DNA of 64,000 nucleotides from an uncultured Paracoccaceae bacterium (GTDB lineage: Bacteria; Pseudomonadota; Alphaproteobacteria; Rhodobacterales; Rhodobacteraceae): assembly GCA_934500835.1 (NCBI GenBank), contig CAKSTR010000008.1:1-64000 (forward strand). The letters run 5' to 3'. The translations under genes were made by a program, and so were the position numbers. Below the pieces are notes generated by a model. That model searched no databases. It was not told the origin of the DNA and was given only the letters and a program-made list of their open reading frames with translations. Of this stretch, positions 18,536-27,674 are shown in pieces; position 1 is the stretch's first letter, and the number at the start of each line of letters is the position of its first letter.

Positions 18536-20170
18536 ATGTCCGCCGACAGCCAGTCCCCGCTTGCCCCCCTGCGCCACCCGAGCTTCCGGCTGATCTGGAC
18601 CGCGACCCTGGTGTCGAACCTCGGGTCGCTGATGCAAGGGGTGGGGGCGGCCTGGAAGATGGCCGAGCTGACGCCGTCGGAGGGGATGGTGGCGCTGGTG
18701 CAGGCCTCGACCACCTTGCCGATCATGGTGCTGGCGGTGGCGGCAGGGGCGGTGGCCGACAATTTCGACCGCCGCCGGGTGATGCTGGCTGCGCAATGTT
18801 TCATGTTCGTGGTCTCGGTCGGGCTGTCTGTCGCGGCCTGGTTCGATCTGCTGGGGCCGTGGGGCCTTCTGTCGTTCACCTTCCTGCTGGGTCTTGGTTC
18901 GGCGCTGCATCTGCCGTCCTGGCAGGCCTCGATGCGCGATCTGGTTCCGCGTGAGGATCTGGCGGCGGCCGTCACGCTGAACTCGATGAGTTTCAACCTG
19001 ATGCGTTCGGTGGGGCCGGCGCTTGGCGGGATCATCGTGGCCAGCTTTGGGGCGGCGGCGGCCTTCGGGCTGAATGCGGTCAGCTATCTGGCGGTGATCT
19101 ACGCCCTTTTCCGCTGGCGCAATCCGGTCGAGGATCGCACCCTGCCGGCCGAGAAGCTGGGCCGTGCGATCTGGGCCGGGCTGCGCTATGTCAGCCTGTC
19201 GCCCAACCTGACGCGGGTGATGGGACGGTCGTTCCTGTTCGGGGTCTCGGCCGTGGCGCTGATGGCGCTGTTGCCGCTGGTGACCCGTGACCGGCTGGAT
19301 GGCGGGGCGGCCACGTTCGGCATCACCCTTGGCATCTTTGGGCTGGGCGCGATTGGCGGCGCGCTGTGCAGTCCGCTGATCCGCCGCGCAGCCAGTATCG
19401 AGACCATTGTGGCCGGCGGATTTCTTGGCTTTGCTGCGGGGACATCGGTGGTTGCCGCGGCAACCAGCCTCTGGCTGGCGATGCCGGGTCTTATGATGGC
19501 GGGCGCGGCCTGGGTTCTGGCCCTGTCGCATTTCAACGTGTCCACCCAACTTGCCACCCCCCGCTGGGTGGTGGGCCGGGCGCTGGCGATCTATCAGACC
19601 ATGGCCTTCGGCGGCATGGCGGTTGGCGCCTGGGTCTGGGGCTGGCTGGCCGAGACCGTGTCGATCCCCTTCGCGCTGCATGGCGCGTCGGTGCTGCTGC
19701 TGGTGGGGGCGGTGCTGGGACGGTTCTGGCCGATGCCGAACCTGAACGATGTGAACCTTGACCCGGCGAACAGGTTCCATGCCCCTGACCTGCGGCTTGA
19801 TCTGCGGGCGCGGTCCGGGCCGATCATGGTGATGATCGACTGGGACATCCCGACCGAGCACACCAATGCCTTCCTGGCGCTTATGGCCGAGCGGAGGCGC
19901 ATTCGCCGCCGCGACGGCGCGCGGCAATGGGCGCTGCTGCGTGACCTTGAGAACCCCGACATCTGGGTCGAAAGCTATCATGTGGCGACCTGGGTCGACT
20001 ATCTGCGCCACCATCAGCGCCGCACCGCCAATGATGCGACCAGTTACGACCGGCTGCTGGAGCTGCACCGAGGGCCCGAAGGCCCGCGCGTCCACCGGAT
20101 GATCGAGCGCCAGACGGTTCCGCCGACCGACGACATGCCGCTGCTGGAGAAAGAGCCGCAAATTCCCTGA
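18536..20170 (+). CDS. MFS exporter with C-terminal soluble domain
   Basis: The 544-residue protein is a major facilitator of the MFS_3 (EntS-like) type. It starts MSADSQSPLAPLRHPSFRLIW, has about 12 membrane segments up to residue 405, and carries the DNFDRRRVML loop after TM2. Residues about 425-525 form a soluble tail (MVMIDWDIPTEHTNAFLALM, then WVESYHVATWVDYLRHHQR) that resembles the antibiotic-biosynthesis-monooxygenase-like ferredoxin fold often fused to this transporter type. The ATG at 18536 follows AAGGAG. Substrates of this subgroup are generally unknown; export of a small metabolite is likely. Confidence 0.85.
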   Translation: MSADSQSPLAPLRHPSFRLIWTATLVSNLGSLMQGVGAAWKMAELTPSEGMVALVQASTTLPIMVLAVAAGAVADNFDRRRVMLAAQCFMFVVSVGLSVAAWFDLLGPWGLLSFTFLLGLGSALHLPSWQASMRDLVPREDLAAAVTLNSMSFNLMRSVGPALGGIIVASFGAAAAFGLNAVSYLAVIYALFRWRNPVEDRTLPAEKLGRAIWAGLRYVSLSPNLTRVMGRSFLFGVSAVALMALLPLVTRDRLDGGAATFGITLGIFGLGAIGGALCSPLIRRAASIETIVAGGFLGFAAGTSVVAAATSLWLAMPGLMMAGAAWVLALSHFNVSTQLATPRWVVGRALAIYQTMAFGGMAVGAWVWGWLAETVSIPFALHGASVLLLVGAVLGRFWPMPNLNDVNLDPANRFHAPDLRLDLRARSGPIMVMIDWDIPTEHTNAFLALMAERRRIRRRDGARQWALLRDLENPDIWVESYHVATWVDYLRHHQRRTANDATSYDRLLELHRGPEGPRVHRMIERQTVPPTDDMPLLEKEPQIP

Positions 20171-20211
20171 GACAGGAATTCGTCAAAGATCCTCGGGCGG
20201 ATTGTTCCCGA

Positions 20212-20943
20212 TCAGACGTGCTGCGCGCCGTTCACCTCGATCTCGGCGCCGGAGATATAGCTGGACTGGTCCGAACACAGGAACCAGATCACGTCGGCCA
20301 CCTCCTTTGGCTGGCCAAGCCTTTGCATTGGCAGCTTTTCCACGATCTTGTCGGTGCCGGGGGACAGGATCGAGGTTTCAACCTCGCCCGGGGCGATGGC
20401 GTTGACCCGCACGCCCAGGGGGCCGAAGTCATGCGCCATTTCCCGCGTCAGCGCGGCGAGGGCGGCCTTCGATGTCGCATAGGCTGCTCCGGCAAAGGGA
20501 TGCACCCGCGATCCGGCGATGGAAGTGACGTTGACGATGCTGCCTTTGGTGGCGGCGAGTTCGTCCTTCAGCCCGCGGGCCAGGATGACGCTGGCAAAGA
20601 AATTGACGTGGAAGACATGGCCCCAGGTCCTCAGGTCGGTCTCAAGCGTGTTCAGCCGCGCGCCGCCCGGTCCCTTGGGGCTGATGCCGGCGTTGTTCAC
20701 AAGCGCATGCACCCTGCCGCCAACCTTGTCCTTGATCGTCTCGATGGCGGCGATGGTCTTGTTGGGGTCGGCCAGATCCAGCTGGATATGGTTCGCCTCG
20801 GCATCCGGCCAGGGGCAGCGCGGGTCGAAAGGCTGACGCGAGCAGGTCAGCACCCGCCAGCCCTCGGCCCCGAAGCGCTTGACCGTGGCATGGCCGATCC
20901 CGCGCGAGGCGCCGGTGAGGACAAGGACCTTCTGCTCGGACAT
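20212..20943 (-). CDS. SDR-family oxidoreductase
   Basis: The 243-residue protein is a classical short-chain dehydrogenase/reductase. It has the cofactor motif TGASRGIG at 10-17, NNAG at 83-86, catalytic S141, Y155 and K159 (YATSK), and the C-terminal [16 protein letters not shown] ending. The serine/arginine after the first strand (CSRQP) suggests NADP preference, though this is a guess. The substrate is unknown. It is divergent from argB. Confidence 0.92.
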   Translation of the reverse strand: MSEQKVLVLTGASRGIGHATVKRFGAEGWRVLTCSRQPFDPRCPWPDAEANHIQLDLADPNKTIAAIETIKDKVGGRVHALVNNAGISPKGPGGARLNTLETDLRTWGHVFHVNFFASVILARGLKDELAATKGSIVNVTSIAGSRVHPFAGAAYATSKAALAALTREMAHDFGPLGVRVNAIAPGEVETSILSPGTDKIVEKLPMQRLGQPKEVADVIWFLCSDQSSYISGAEIEVNGAQHV

Positions 20944-21047
20944 CGCCTGTCTCCTTTGCAGGGCAAGCTAATCCGTTGGTGCCGGAAGGCAAGGCTTGGC
21001 AGGAGGGCGCAAAAGTCTTATGCGGCGATTCAATGCCGGAGGCCCCC

Positions 21048-21947
21048 ATGAAACAGCAGACCTTGACCATGCAGGACGCACAGAACACCGCAAGAATGTT
21101 GTCGGAAGCCTTGCCGTATCTTCAACGGTTTGAGGGTGCCGTCGTGGTGGTGAAATTCGGTGGCAATGCCATGGGCGATGATGCCGCCATGGCCGAATTC
21201 GCCCGCGACATGGTGCTGATGAAGCAGGTCGGCGTGCATCCGGTGGTGGTGCATGGCGGCGGGCCGATGATCAACGAGATGCTGGGCAAACTGGGCATCA
21301 AGTCCGAATTCGTGCGCGGCAAGCGGGTGACCGACAAGGCCACCGTCGAAGTGGTCGAGATGATCCTCTCGGGCCTTGTGAACAAGCGCATCGTGCAGGC
21401 GATCATGGATGCCGGGGGCCGGGCCGTGGGGATTTCGGGCAAGGATGACGATCTGATGGTCTGCGAGGCCGACGATCCCGAACTGGGCTATGTCGGCCGC
21501 CCGGTCGAGATGAACGTGCAGGTGCTGCGCGACCTTTACGCGGCGGGAATCATTCCGGTGATCGCGCCGGTCGGTACCGGCATGAAGGACAACGAGACCT
21601 TCAACGTGAATGGCGACACGGCTGCCGGCGCCATTGCCGGGGCGTTGAAGGCTGACCGGCTGCTGCTTCTGACCGATGTTCCGGGGGTCAAGGACGCCTC
21701 GGGTCAGGTGATGACCCAGATCACCCCCGAAGAGATCCGGCAGATGACGGCCGACGGGGTCATCTCGGGCGGGATGATCCCCAAGACCGAGACCGCGCTG
21801 ATGGCCATCGAAGAGGGCACGCGGGCGGTGACGATCCTTGATGGCAAGGTGCCGAATGCGGCCCTGCTGGAACTGTTCACCGATCACGGGGCCGGGTCGC
21901 AGATCCGCTCGACCGTGCCGCGGGTGACACCGCGCGCGAAAGGCTGA
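21048..21947 (+). CDS. argB: Acetylglutamate kinase
   Basis: ArgB phosphorylates N-acetylglutamate in arginine synthesis. The 299-residue product has the KFGGNAM phosphate-binding motif, [23 protein letters not shown] and the ATP-site region [10 protein letters not shown]. The ATG at 21048 follows a CCGGAGGC site; longer in-frame starts upstream have none. The N-terminal helix (residues 1-25) is of the kind found in the hexameric, arginine-sensitive ArgB enzymes, so feedback inhibition by arginine is plausible. Confidence 0.96.
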   Translation: MKQQTLTMQDAQNTARMLSEALPYLQRFEGAVVVVKFGGNAMGDDAAMAEFARDMVLMKQVGVHPVVVHGGGPMINEMLGKLGIKSEFVRGKRVTDKATVEVVEMILSGLVNKRIVQAIMDAGGRAVGISGKDDDLMVCEADDPELGYVGRPVEMNVQVLRDLYAAGIIPVIAPVGTGMKDNETFNVNGDTAAGAIAGALKADRLLLLTDVPGVKDASGQVMTQITPEEIRQMTADGVISGGMIPKTETALMAIEEGTRAVTILDGKVPNAALLELFTDHGAGSQIRSTVPRVTPRAKG

Positions 21948-22030
21948 GACCTGTCGTTTCTGGCGGGCCACGTGGTTTTCGGCAGGGATAGGTCTACGCT
22001 GTAGGACGCCGCTGCTTTCAGGTGCAACCC

Positions 22031-22684
22031 ATGGCGCTGACGCCGGACCGGATCGAGTCCCTGCTGGCTCCGCATTGCCTTGAGGTGATGGGGGGCTTCA
22101 GCGTCGAGGAGGATGAAGAGCATCTGCCGCGCGGAACCCGCTCGCTGATCCTGCTCGGGCCGCGCCAGCCCGGTTTCTGGCCGCATCTGACCGCGTCGGC
22201 GGAATGGCGGGACGGCACGCCCGATCCGGTGGACCGCTGGTCGCGGCGGGTGATCGGCCGCATCGCCTGCGATCTGCAGGCCAAGGCGCTGTTTCCCTTT
22301 GGCGGCCCACCCTACAGCCCGTTCTATCAATGGGCGCTGCGGACCGGGCGCTGCTGGGAAAGCCCGGTGCGGCTTCTGGTCCACGACACCCAAGGGATGT
22401 GGGTCAGTTTCCGCGGCGCGCTGGCGATGAAGCAGGCGATGACCTTCCCGCGGGGTGCGAAGCCCTGCGACAGCTGCCAGACCAGACCCTGCCTGACCTC
22501 ATGCCCGGCCGGCGCGCTTGGTGCCGAAGGCTATGACGTGCCGCGTTGCCATGCCTGGCTGGACGGCGAGGGGGGCGAGTGCCTTTCCGGCGGTTGCCTT
22601 GTGCGCCGCGCTTGCCCGGCAAGCATCGGACATGCAAGGATGCCAGAGCAATCCGCCTATCACATGGGGCAGTTCCACAGATGA
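22031..22684 (+). CDS. 4Fe-4S ferredoxin-like protein
   Basis: The 217-residue protein has an N-terminal domain of unknown type and a C-terminal cysteine-rich part: CDSCQTRPCLTSCPAGAL, then C-W-GEGGECLSGGCLVRRACP. This gives enough cysteines for one or two iron-sulfur clusters. The layout recalls the ferredoxin region of epoxyqueuosine-reductase-like proteins, but the catalytic part of QueG is not present. I start it at the ATG at 22031, with a GTG three codons earlier as alternative. It overlaps the SixA-like phosphatase by 4 bp. Confidence 0.75.
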   Translation: MALTPDRIESLLAPHCLEVMGGFSVEEDEEHLPRGTRSLILLGPRQPGFWPHLTASAEWRDGTPDPVDRWSRRVIGRIACDLQAKALFPFGGPPYSPFYQWALRTGRCWESPVRLLVHDTQGMWVSFRGALAMKQAMTFPRGAKPCDSCQTRPCLTSCPAGALGAEGYDVPRCHAWLDGEGGECLSGGCLVRRACPASIGHARMPEQSAYHMGQFHR

Positions 22685-23184
22685 AGCGCCTGATCCTGAC
22701 GCGCCACGCCAAGTCCAGCTGGGACGACCCCCTGACGCCGGATCACGACCGCGACCTGAACGAACGGGGCAAGGCCGCGGCCGCCGATCTGGGGCAATGG
22801 CTGGCCAGCCGCGGCTATGTCCCGGATGAGGTTCTGTGCTCGGACGCCTTGCGCACCCGTAAGACATTCTCGGGCGTGGCGCCGGCGCTGCCCGGCACGC
22901 CGATGCTGGAGCTGAAGCCCTCGCTTTACCATGCGGGGCCGGATGTGATGATGGCGGTGCTGAAACACGCCACGGGAGACGCGGTGATGATGATCGGGCA
23001 CAACCCGGGCATCGCGGAATTTGCGCACAGGCTGGTGTCGAAGACCCCGATCAGCCCCGAGTTCCGCAAATACCCGACCGGCGCCACTCTGGTGGTGGAT
23101 TTCGCCATCGACTCCTGGGCCGACGTCGGCTTTGGGCAGGGCGTGACCGCTGATTTCGTGGTCCCGCGCGAGATCGCCGTCTGA
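22681..23184 (+). CDS. SixA-like histidine phosphatase
   Basis: The 167-residue protein is a short member of the phosphoglycerate-mutase-like superfamily. It has the catalytic RHAKSSW with H9 and the second histidine H107 in the GHNPG motif. SixA proteins dephosphorylate histidine phosphotransfer domains; whether this one does so is inference from the family. It starts inside the stop of the preceding iron-sulfur gene (ATGA), so both are likely to be co-translated. Confidence 0.85.
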   Translation: MKRLILTRHAKSSWDDPLTPDHDRDLNERGKAAAADLGQWLASRGYVPDEVLCSDALRTRKTFSGVAPALPGTPMLELKPSLYHAGPDVMMAVLKHATGDAVMMIGHNPGIAEFAHRLVSKTPISPEFRKYPTGATLVVDFAIDSWADVGFGQGVTADFVVPREIAV

Positions 23185-23187
23185 GTC

Positions 23188-23523
23188 CTACCAGGCGCAG
23201 ACCGAAACGCGCTGGTTCACCCAGCAGGCATCGTCGCGGCGCAGCGCCCCTAGGGGGCTGTGGGCGTGGCCGGCGAAAGGCTCCTCGTTCCACCAACCGG
23301 TGCCGTTGCCGGGACGGTCCATCAGCACCTGCGCGAAGAAGCGGCCGTCCGGGCTGGCGATCTGGAACGATCCGTCCTCATCCAGCGCGGTGAAGGCGCA
23401 GCGGCCGCCGATCAGCTTTTCATTGCCGACGATCAGCAGGCAATCCGCCGGGCGGGCCACCCCGATTTCGGCAAGGGCGGGAGAGGCGAGGAGCAGGAAG
23501 GTCAGGGCGGCAAGGGTTTTCAT
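23188..23523 (-). CDS. Hypothetical secreted protein
   Basis: The 111-residue protein has a clear signal peptide (MKTLAALTFLLLASPALAE) with a GAGGTC site upstream of the ATG. The mature part has four cysteines (one each in DCLLI and RCAF, DDACW near residue 97, and VSVCAW at the end), which suits a disulfide-bonded periplasmic protein. I recognise no family. It converges on the SixA-like gene and lies beyond the terminator of the bzt operon. Confidence 0.65.
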   Translation of the reverse strand: MKTLAALTFLLLASPALAEIGVARPADCLLIVGNEKLIGGRCAFTALDEDGSFQIASPDGRFFAQVLMDRPGNGTGWWNEEPFAGHAHSPLGALRRDDACWVNQRVSVCAW

Positions 23524-23553
23524 CGGGACCTCGGGGAAAGACGCGACATGAAA

Positions 23554-23582
23554 AAAAGGGGGCGCAAATGGCGCCCCCTTTT
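23554..23582 (-). terminator. Terminator of the bztABCD operon
   Basis: A perfect 12-bp stem (AAAAGGGGGCGC at 23554-23565 and its complement at 23571-23582) reads on the minus strand into a seven-T run. It follows bztD. Confidence 0.85.
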
Positions 23583-23618
23583 GGTGCCACGACCGGGGTC
23601 GCGGCGCAATGTATGGAT

Positions 23619-24389
23619 TCAATGCCCCAGGATCTGGCTGAGGAACAGCTTTGTCCTGTCGCTCTTGGGGTTGTTGAAGAACTCTTTCGGTTCGTTCTGC
23701 TCGACGATCTGGCCCTGATCCATGAAGATCACCCGGTTCGCCACCGCCTGGGCGAAGCCCATCTCATGGGTGACGCAAAGCATGGTCATGCCCTCTTGCG
23801 CCAGCTCGATCATGGTATCCAGCACTTCCTTGATCATTTCGGGGTCCAGGGCCGAGGTCGGCTCGTCAAACAGCATGATCCTGGGCCGCATGCAGAGCGA
23901 GCGCGCGATGGCCACCCGCTGCTGTTGCCCGCCTGAAAGCTGGCCGGGATACTTGTTCGCCTGCTCGGGGATCTTGACCTTGCGCAGGAAGTGCATCGCG
24001 GTCTCTTCCGCCTCTTTCTTCGGGATCTTGCGGACCCAGATCGGGGCCAGGGTGCAGTTCTCCAGAATGGTCAGATGCGGGAAAAGGTTGAAGTGCTGGA
24101 ACACCATCCCGACTTCGGACCGGACCTTGTCGATGTTCTTGAGGTCGCTTGTCAGTTCGGTCCCGTCGATGATGATCTGGCCGGACTGGTGTTCCTCCAG
24201 CCGGTTGATGCAGCGGATCAGCGTGGACTTGCCCGACCCCGAGGGGCCGCAGATCACGATCCGCTCCCCCCGGTTCACGGTCATGTCGATGTCGCGCAGC
24301 ACGTGAAAGGTGCCATACCATTTGTTCATGTTGCGGATCTCGATCGCAACTTCGTCAGAGACCTGCAGTTTCGGTTGGGCTTCAGCCAT
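23619..24389 (-). CDS. bztD: Amino-acid ABC transporter ATPase BztD
   Basis: This is the ATP-binding subunit of a polar amino-acid transporter. In the 256-residue protein Walker A is GPSGSGKST at 48-56, the Q-loop is in [10 protein letters not shown], the ABC signature LSGGQ is at 151-155 and Walker B is DEPTSA at 175-180. It is the last gene of a four-gene minus-strand operon whose order (binding protein, two permeases, ATPase) matches bztABCD of Rhodobacter capsulatus, which takes up glutamate, glutamine, aspartate and asparagine. Confidence 0.94.
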   Translation of the reverse strand: MAEAQPKLQVSDEVAIEIRNMNKWYGTFHVLRDIDMTVNRGERIVICGPSGSGKSTLIRCINRLEEHQSGQIIIDGTELTSDLKNIDKVRSEVGMVFQHFNLFPHLTILENCTLAPIWVRKIPKKEAEETAMHFLRKVKIPEQANKYPGQLSGGQQQRVAIARSLCMRPRIMLFDEPTSALDPEMIKEVLDTMIELAQEGMTMLCVTHEMGFAQAVANRVIFMDQGQIVEQNEPKEFFNNPKSDRTKLFLSQILGH

Positions 24390-24401
24390 TTCGGGGCCTC
24401 C

Positions 24402-26198
24402 TTAACGATGGTCGGTCTTCAGCTTGCGCTCCAGATACATCGAGTATCGGGACATGCCGAAGCAGATGAGGAAGAAGATGACACCGACGAAGATGTAGGG
24501 CTCCCAGTAGATGCCCTTCCAGTTGATGTCGGCGCGCACGGCCATGGTCACGCCGCGCAAGGGGTCAAGAAGGCCGATGAACGACACCAGCGTGGTGTCC
24601 TTGAAAAGCCCGATGAAGGTCGAGACGATCCCCGGGATCGAGATCTTCAGCGCCTGCGGCATGATGATCAGCCGCTGCGCCTGCCAGTAATCAAGGCCAA
24701 GCGCGTCGGCGGCCTCGTACTGGCCGCGGGGCAGGGCGGCCAGGCCGCCGCGCACCACCTCGGCCAGATAGGCCGAGGCGAAAAGCGAGGCGAGGATGAT
24801 CACCCGCAGGATCAGGTCGAAGTTGGTGCCCGGCGGCAGGAAGTAGGCCAGCAGCAGCGAGGCGGTGAACAAGAGCGTGATCAGCGGCACGCCGCGGATG
24901 AACTCGATGAAGCCCACGGAAAGGGTCTTCACCAGGAACATGTCCGACCTGCGGCCAAGGGCCAGAAGGATGCCAAGCGGCAACGAGGCCGCGATGGCGG
25001 TGATGCCGATGATGATGGCCAGAAGGAAGCCGCCGAACTGGTCGGAGCTTACCTTCTGCAGACCGAAAGGGGCCAGCGTGGACAGGTGTCCGGTCAGCCA
25101 GGGATGGACCAGGATCGCATAGGCGCCGATGGCCAGAAGGCCGCCGAAGATGCCGATCCCTGCGGCGCGGCTGCGCGCGGCGTTGAAGGTGCCGACGGCG
25201 GCCAGCAGCGCGCCAAGACCCAGGGACGAGGCATAGGGGAACGTCCACAGCATCCCCAGATTCAGGTTCAGCACCCAGCTGATCGCGCGCATCAGCGCCA
25301 CCATGCCCCAGACGACGACCGAGATCACCCAGATCACGGCCGAGACCACCGCGCCCAGGGTCTTGCCCAGGATGCCGCTGTTCTCGCCGAACCCGGGGTA
25401 GAAGCTGGACGCCGCGGAAAGCTTGGCCAGGAAGTCCGAACTGACGGTATCAAGATAGTGGATCAGCGCCGCGGCGACGAAGGCCGCGCCGATGGCGATC
25501 ACGATGGCATAGATCAGATTGCCGGCACGGTTGTGCAGCTTGCCGTAAAGCAGGCCGAAGCCGATCCCGACCATCACGGCAAGGACGGCCGAGAGATAGG
25601 TCCAGACCTGCCCGCCCCACAGAAGGAACAGCGCGATGAAGGGATAGGCCAGCGTCAGCCAGATCAGATGCTTCGGCGTGGTCCAGGCCAGCGCGAACAG
25701 CGCCCCCATGATGACCAGTGCTGCGATGACATCGACAAGCGGCGCCGACAGCGCCAGCATCGACAGGACGGTCAGCACCCCGGCGACGCCGGTCAGGATC
25801 GCGCCCTTGCGGTCGTTCCAGTAAAGGATCGGCGACAGCGCCACCAGCAGCAACCCGGCGGCCAGCACGGGGCGCCAGTAAAGGTGCGACGGGTAGAAGC
25901 CGAAGATATACTGGTGCCAGCGGGCCTTGATCACCGCCCAGCAGGCGCCGTCCGTGGCGCCGTTGGCGGCAACGATCGATCGGCATTCGGCCAGGCTGTT
26001 GGCGTTCCAGACCGAATTCCACCACCAGGGGAAAGCGGTCCAGACGCCCCAGACCACGATGCCGATGCCGATCAGGGTCAGCAGCGTGTTCATCCAGCCC
26101 GAGAACAGGTTCTCGCGCAGCCATTTCACCGCCCCGGTTTCCCGCATCGGCGGGTCTTTCGGGGCCAGCATCTCGGTTCTTACATAGCTGTCGGACAT
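24402..26198 (-). CDS. bztC: Amino-acid ABC transporter permease BztC, extended form
   Basis: The C-terminal 230 residues form a HisM-type permease domain, with SLPLGILLALGRRS and the EAA loop region ADALGLDYWQAQRLIIMPQALK. The N-terminal part carries the family hallmark ACWAVIKARWHQYIFGFYP near residues 75-100. At 598 residues it is much longer than the roughly 380-435 I expect for AapM/BztC: residues about 110-360 hold an added series of about eight hydrophobic segments. The reading frame is uninterrupted, and base composition is like the neighbours, so the insertion looks like a genuine domain and not an error. It starts 1 bp after bztB ends. Confidence 0.92.
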   Translation of the reverse strand: MSDSYVRTEMLAPKDPPMRETGAVKWLRENLFSGWMNTLLTLIGIGIVVWGVWTAFPWWWNSVWNANSLAECRSIVAANGATDGACWAVIKARWHQYIFGFYPSHLYWRPVLAAGLLLVALSPILYWNDRKGAILTGVAGVLTVLSMLALSAPLVDVIAALVIMGALFALAWTTPKHLIWLTLAYPFIALFLLWGGQVWTYLSAVLAVMVGIGFGLLYGKLHNRAGNLIYAIVIAIGAAFVAAALIHYLDTVSSDFLAKLSAASSFYPGFGENSGILGKTLGAVVSAVIWVISVVVWGMVALMRAISWVLNLNLGMLWTFPYASSLGLGALLAAVGTFNAARSRAAGIGIFGGLLAIGAYAILVHPWLTGHLSTLAPFGLQKVSSDQFGGFLLAIIIGITAIAASLPLGILLALGRRSDMFLVKTLSVGFIEFIRGVPLITLLFTASLLLAYFLPPGTNFDLILRVIILASLFASAYLAEVVRGGLAALPRGQYEAADALGLDYWQAQRLIIMPQALKISIPGIVSTFIGLFKDTTLVSFIGLLDPLRGVTMAVRADINWKGIYWEPYIFVGVIFFLICFGMSRYSMYLERKLKTDHR

Positions 26199-26199
26199 C

Positions 26200-27537
26200 T
26201 CAGCGCTCCTTCAGCTTGACGGCATTGTTGTAGATGTTCATCAGGCCCGAGATGATCAGGCTGATGACCAGATAGATCAGCATCATCAGCAGCATGCACT
26301 CAAGCTCTCGCCCGGTCTGGTTCAGGGTGATGCCGCCCAGCGTGCCGCGCAGATCGAGATAGCTGACCGCAATGCCAAGCGAGGTGTTCTTGGTCAGGTT
26401 CAGATACTGGCTGATCAGCGGCGGGATGATCACCCGCAGCGCCTGCGGCAGCACGATCAGGCTCATGGTGCGACTGGGGCGCATGCCAAGGGCGAAAGAG
26501 GCCTCGGACTGGCCGCGGCTGATGGCCATGATGCCGGCGCGGACGATCTCGGCGATGAAGGCGCCGGTGTAAAGCGACAGTGCGACGACCAGCGCGGTGA
26601 AGCTGTGCTGCAGAAGGATCCCGCCCTGGAAGTTGAAGCCTTTCGAGACGCCGTTCTCATCTGCGGCAAAGGCCGGGATCTGCAGGTAGAAGCCCATGGC
26701 GACCAGCAGAAGGATCACCGGCACGAACAGGATCAGCAACGATTTCCACCAGGTGGCGGGTCGCTGCCCGGTTTCCTCTTGCAAGGCTCTGGTCTTGCGC
26801 AACAAGGCGCGGTTGGCCAGCACTGACGCGATGACCACTGCCAGAACGGCGAGCACCGAGAAGTTCACGGGAATGCCGCCGATCTCGGTCCCGCCAAGCG
26901 GCCGGGACAGCATCGGTGTCGCCATATAGGTGCCGCGGTTGGTCAGCGCGACGGTGCCGAACAGCAGCTTGTTGGCGACGGGATAGATGTCATCCGAGGT
27001 GTCCTCGGTGTTCCAGCTGTCCACCATCGCCTGCGTCACCTTGAACTCGTTCGGGGCGGGCTGGGTCTCCGAGGTCACCACGAAGATGACGATGATCCAC
27101 AAAAGCAGGGGGACGTTGCGGAAGGCCTCGACATAGATCGTCATCAGCCGGCTGATCAGCCAGTTGTTCGACAGGCGCAGCACGCCCGCGAAAACGCCGA
27201 TCACCGTGGCCAGCACGCACCCGACGATGGCCACCAGAAGCGTGTTCAGAAGGCCGACGATGACGGCCCGGCCATGGGTGCTGTCATTGGTATAGGGGAT
27301 CAGCTGCTGCTCGATGTCATAACCGGCGCGGACCCAGAGGAAGCCGAAGTTGATGTCCTTGTCCTTGGCGGCAAGGTTCTGGATCGTGTTGTCGACCAGC
27401 CACCCCACCAGAAGAAGGAACAGGATCAGAACCACCACCTGTATGGTGATCGCCCGGAACCGTGTATCGTAGACAAGCATGGACAGACGAAAGCCGTCCT
27501 TTGCCCCACCCGAGGGCGAGCTCGTGGCCAAGGTCAT
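26200..27537 (-). CDS. bztB: Amino-acid ABC transporter permease BztB
   Basis: The 445-residue inner-membrane protein has a membrane segment near residues 32-50 and a periplasmic insertion. Its HisM-type permease domain is split by a long loop typical of AapQ/BztB (LTNRGTYMATPML region). The EAA loop ASFALGMRPSRTMSLIVLPQALR precedes the last segments. It forms the pore with BztC. The ATG at 27537 follows an AGGGGG site. Between it and bztA is a hairpin that probably lowers permease expression relative to the binding protein. Confidence 0.94.
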   Translation of the reverse strand: MTLATSSPSGGAKDGFRLSMLVYDTRFRAITIQVVVLILFLLLVGWLVDNTIQNLAAKDKDINFGFLWVRAGYDIEQQLIPYTNDSTHGRAVIVGLLNTLLVAIVGCVLATVIGVFAGVLRLSNNWLISRLMTIYVEAFRNVPLLLWIIVIFVVTSETQPAPNEFKVTQAMVDSWNTEDTSDDIYPVANKLLFGTVALTNRGTYMATPMLSRPLGGTEIGGIPVNFSVLAVLAVVIASVLANRALLRKTRALQEETGQRPATWWKSLLILFVPVILLLVAMGFYLQIPAFAADENGVSKGFNFQGGILLQHSFTALVVALSLYTGAFIAEIVRAGIMAISRGQSEASFALGMRPSRTMSLIVLPQALRVIIPPLISQYLNLTKNTSLGIAVSYLDLRGTLGGITLNQTGRELECMLLMMLIYLVISLIISGLMNIYNNAVKLKER

Positions 27538-27642
27538 ACATTACCCCCTGAGTCCGTTCGATGTCCGGCTTTTTGCCGGTTATGCCGCAGGCGTGGTGCC
27601 GCGCTGTGAACGGAATTATTGAATCGATTGTGGAAAAGCGAA

Positions 27643-27668
27643 GGGGCGCGGCTTGCGCCACGCCCCCC
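27643..27668 (-). terminator. Attenuating hairpin between bztA and bztB
   Basis: A 10-bp stem with one wobble (27643-27652 against 27657-27666, TTGC loop) lies just after the bztA stop and is followed on the minus strand by a CTTTT tract. Partial terminators at this place are common in ABC operons, where the binding protein is needed in excess. Confidence 0.65.
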
Positions 27669-27674
27669 GTACGA

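Noticed and set aside
23991..26219. A 742-codon open frame on the plus strand.
   Set aside because: It is exactly antisense to bztD and bztC, has a low-complexity product rich in D, Q, R and G, and lacks a ribosome-binding site. It is a by-product of high GC content.
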